A stretch of 64,000 nucleotides of DNA from Eumeta japonica (taxonomy: Eukaryota; Arthropoda; Insecta; Lepidoptera; Psychidae). The stretch spans positions 1 through 64,000 of the forward strand of contig BGZK01001577.1 in NCBI GenBank assembly GCA_005406025.1, read 5' to 3'. The position numbers and the translations under genes were made by a program. This document shows positions 61,086 through 64,000 of the stretch, piece by piece. The first letter of the stretch is position 1. The number at the start of each line of letters is the position of its first letter. The notes below the pieces were generated by a model. That model did no database searches, was not told where the DNA came from, and worked only from the letters and a program-made list of their open reading frames with translations.

Positions 61086-62067
61086 ATGGATTTAACTACT
61101 GAAAATTTTCGTGTGATGATTTATTATGATTTTCGGCGTGGACTAACTCAAAAACAGTGTATCGATCAATATACTTCGACTTTTAAAGACGAAGGACAAT
61201 CGATAATCACCTTTTATCGGTTTAGTGAGTTTAATCGTGGCCAATCTATGCTCATGAACGAATTTAAAGAAGGTCGCCCTTAATCAGTTGTTGTACCAAA
61301 AATATCGATGCTATTAGAGATCTCGTAAAGCAAGATCGTCATGTTACATATCGCGACATAATTCGCGTTAGATTCCGTATAACTTGAGCATTGGTCAAAA
61401 ACAGGCTCGTGTTAATTGGTGAAAAAAAATAATAAAAAAATACAATCGTGGTGCGTCAAAAGCTGTTTATAATATCTACACAGGTGATGTATATTAGATC
61501 TATGCGTACGACGCCGAAACTAAACAACAGTCAAAGCTGTGGGTGTTCCAAGATGAGCCGAACCCAACAAAAGTGATACGCGCCAAAAGCACTTTGAAGC
61601 AAATTGTTGTCCGCTTTTTTTTTAGTGTAAATAGACATCTGGTTACAGTGCTATTAGAGAATCGTAAAACGGGTAATTCGGAGTGATACACGACCATTTG
61701 TTTGCCAGAAGTCTTTCAAGAAATAAGATTGAACAACCGACAACGCAGAATCATTCTTCATCATGACAATGACAGCTGTCACATGTCGGCCGAAACAACT
61801 CGGTTTTTGAAAGGTTACAAACAGATCGAATTGGGGAGTCATCCGCCGTACAGCCATGTTTTGGCACTCAACGATTTCTATTTATTCCCAAGCATGAAAA
61901 ATAAATTACGTCGTCAACATTTTCGAGCCGCGAAGAGACCATTGATGCGTTCAAAATGCAAGTTATGGAGATATCTCACTCGGAATGAAAAAAGTCCTAC
62001 AAAAATTGGTTTCAGCGTATGCAAAAGTACATCGATCATCATAGTGAATATGTTGAAAAGCAATTAA
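61086..62067 (+). pseudogene. Mariner transposase pseudogene (mori type)
   Basis: Starts MDLTTENFRVMIYYDFRRG, TQKQCIDQYTSTF and FSEFNRGQS, the typical mori-type N-terminus. Then a broken centre, WVFQDEPNPTKVIRAKSTLK, LPEVFQEIRLNNRQRRIILH, HHDNDSCHMS (second Asp region), SHPPYSHVLALNDFYLFPS (third Asp, 37 residues on) and a tail ending in EKQ. Several frameshifts and stops. GDESW is altered to GDVY plus a stop, so it cannot be active. Confidence 0.9.
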
Positions 62068-62146
62068 ACCACACATTAAACCACAAACCACATGATAGAT
62101 GTTTGTTTCTTTTTGACATTTTAGACACATAAATTGTAGGTCTTAT

Positions 62147-62340
62147 ACGATTGTACTCGGTATGCATGTACATCACGTCAATCAGCCGGTCGTCCACATG
62201 AAAACAATAGGCGGCATGTACACATTTCGATTTACATCGACATCAATGGTTTCCGACATATCGACATGCTGTGATACATCTATGTAAAGTTGTTACTTAA
62301 TTTAAACGCAAACGAAAGAGACGCATACGCATTGTGTCTT
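62147..62340 (-). repeat. Probable 5' LTR remnant, split by the mori-type mariner
   Basis: Shares GGTTTCCGACATATCGACAT and the CATGAAAACAATAGGC block with the copy at 57340. The match to the full copies stops exactly at the mariner end (62146), at the point matching TTCAATCGT in the 55-kb copy. A weakly matching continuation lies beyond the mariner, below 60831. Confidence 0.55.
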
Positions 62341-63289
62341 TCTCTCCCTTTCTATTTCAAATTTTCTACATGTATGCCCATATAGCTAAACTAGAGAATA
62401 TTTAGTGAAAGTAATGCGATTTTAATATAGTATATGTTTTTTACTATAGTATATGTTTTATTTTTATAGTATAATTCAAGGTTTTAAGAATACAGAATTA
62501 TACGTTTTATCTAAAACGGGTGATAAAACGTATAATACTATATACTTAAAGCTTTAGTATAATAAGTGTTTTTGTTTTGTATTCTATCTCACCTTTAGAC
62601 ATCGAAGATTAAGATATCGAAAAAGAATATCGATAAATAGATTATCGATTAAATTGTAATCGATTATTGTGACTGATTTCAAACAAATTATAACACTAAC
62701 AACGAAAGAATATATTTTTTCAATCATTGTCATTGCAATATCATAGACCTATCAAATCATTCTAAAAAAAACTGAAATATCAACTTTGACAAGACTCTCA
62801 GACTTCGGATACTCTATGCTTACTCAAACCTCCCCATAGAGTATACTGGCATACTACGTATCCATATTGTTAGATTTCTTCACATTTTGAGTGTATTATT
62901 GACTATATTATTTCCTATTGTATTTTTGACTTATTATTCGACCACTACCTTTTTTCTAAGGACTTCTGATCTCGCTTTATTTGTATGACTCCAGCTATCG
63001 TAACGAATACATAGTTACTTTCATAACAATACTTCAAATTTTGTGTTTTACCATTATTGGATAATTGAAAAATTTAAGATTCCTATATAATCAGACAACT
63101 TAAGGCAAATTAAATATGACAATATCGTACCAAATGGATAACTCTGCCTGTTCTTTTGGGAAATAAAAGTAAAATTGTATATGAGTGATGCATTCTCTTG
63201 ATTCTTTGACGATTTGATGATTTTAAATGATTTGACTTCCATTAGCATTACGAAAATCAATGCTTTTAGTGGTCCATCATTTTTAACAT
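62341..63289. other. Gene-free AT-rich sequence
   Basis: Contains the hairpin at 62497-62536; nothing else recognised. Confidence 0.65.
62497..62536. repeat. Hairpin, 15-bp perfect arms, 10-nt loop
   Basis: Arm ATTATACGTTTTATC (62497-62511), perfect complement 62522-62536. Confidence 0.92.
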
Positions 63290-63740
63290 CTCTTTATCAT
63301 TAAATTCGTTGTCGAAAAACGATTCACCCTGCAGGCCATTCCTAAAACTTTCCGCCATTGTATTCATGAATGTACTTTTTGAGCTATTCAAGTTCGAAAA
63401 TATATAAAAAACAGTATAAGTTTTAGTGTTTTTTGAGCTCAAAAATTCGAAAGGATGTTGACTCTGTAGGCTAATTCTAAAAGTTCTTGTTACTTTCAAC
63501 CTCAAATCGTTCAAAAATATACCTAGCAGTAGATTAATGAGCACTTCGAGGTCAAAACATAGTTTTAATAACGTTTTGAATAGTCCGAGTTCAAAAATTT
63601 AGATATCTACATTTAAAAAACACTTTTTTTTCATTTCAAGAACAATATATTTCGAATCTGTCGTTGTTTTTGACCAACGGTATGACATTCAACACAGTTT
63701 TTTAAGCAGAAAGAATAACTCATATCAATATATCCAGAAT
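63290..63740 (+). repeat. Dispersed repeat, copy B (pair with 24690)
   Basis: AACGATTCACCCTGCAGGCC, ATTCCTAAAACTTTCCGCC, TTTTTGAGCTATTCAAGTTC, TAGTTTTAATAACGTTTTGA and GACATTCAACACAGTTTTTT, in order. Similar material seems to continue to the window end. An open frame at 63266-63544 (minus) is a by-product. Confidence 0.65.
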
Positions 63741-64000
63741 TTTAGAAGTTATTTAAAATAAAAAAACACTTTTTGCTAATATTTCGTTAAGGTTGTCTCT
63801 CGAACGAACCAACAGATTTTGGTGCAGTTTGCATTGTACTACGTTATTTTTCGAAACCAAAAACTGGTTTTATTTTGGAATTTATTCGTAAAGCAGTTTA
63901 ATTGATATTCAAAAAAACATTTTTCGGAAATGATTTCCCCTAGGGATATCTCTTGAAAAAATCAAACGATTTTTATTTATTTTGGAGTTTAAACAACTAT

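Larger units (their letters stand above)
60833..62145 (+). mobile_element. mori-type mariner, degenerate
   Basis: 1313 bp flanked by TA (60831-60832, 62146-62147). Terminal inverted repeats match at about 17 of 24 positions (outer part of the ends GAGGGCTGCTATTTATGT and AAGACCTACAATTTATGT). It is inserted in a probable gypsy LTR. An unusual hairpin (60897-60986) lies between the left end and the transposase start. Confidence 0.88.

Noticed and set aside
1..64000. CRISPR arrays, bacterial operons, rRNA genes, canonical tRNA genes
   Set aside because: None seen. Direct repeats are transposon-derived or simple, and the only tRNA-like sequences are SINE heads lacking a full cloverleaf.

Overview
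The window is AT-rich nuclear DNA from an insect, most likely a moth or butterfly (Lepidoptera). The evidence is three intron-containing genes with insect-like proteins, a dense load of transposon fossils of lepidopteran type (mori-, cecropia- and mellifera-type mariners, tRNA-derived SINEs, Ty3/gypsy, hAT and pogo-like elements) and long AT microsatellites. There is no bacterial-style gene packing. Most of the sequence is intron or intergenic, and most short open frames in it are chance.

Genes. (1) A three-exon SLC22-type organic cation transporter-like gene on the plus strand (25445-31274; 491 codons). (2) A seven-exon lysocardiolipin acyltransferase-type gene (LCLAT1) on the plus strand (33270 to about 42932), assembled here from splice sites, codon phases and family motifs. 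A one-base shift in a seven-T run breaks its C-terminal membrane region. (3) A second three-exon SLC22-type gene on the minus strand (46010 down to 43195; 479 codons). The two transporters share both intron positions, both phases and a middle exon of exactly 408 bp, so they are old duplicates in opposite orientation on either side of the acyltransferase. LCLAT1 and the second transporter are tail to tail. All three products are membrane proteins: two plasma-membrane carriers and one ER/mitochondria-associated phospholipid-remodelling enzyme. Nothing in the sequence links them functionally beyond position.

Layout. 1-25 kb is gene-poor: a cecropia-type mariner with TA duplications (2714-3979), an internally deleted mellifera-type mariner on the minus strand (about 7337-8285), a 616-bp foldback element (12710-13325), an unclassified long-TIR element (18113-18859) with a diverged neighbouring copy, and degenerate GATCTCG-type repeats. 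25-46 kb is the gene block; its introns hold a hAT MITE, two tRNA-like SINEs, a retroposon 3' end and an unidentified broken coding fragment. 46-57 kb is repeat-rich and gene-free, with a pogo-like nonautonomous element (52695-53382). 57-62.3 kb is a decayed Ty3/gypsy element on the minus strand (gag tail, protease, RT start, RNase H, integrase) with probable LTR remnants at both ends; a mori-type mariner has inserted into the upstream one.

The most unusual signal that feature types do not name is a scattered set of perfect or near-perfect short-loop hairpins, including a 56-bp loopless palindrome and two tandem hairpins with the same TATT loop. They are not in obvious transposons and look like footprints of template switching during replication. 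I found no convincing new defence, metabolic or regulatory system.
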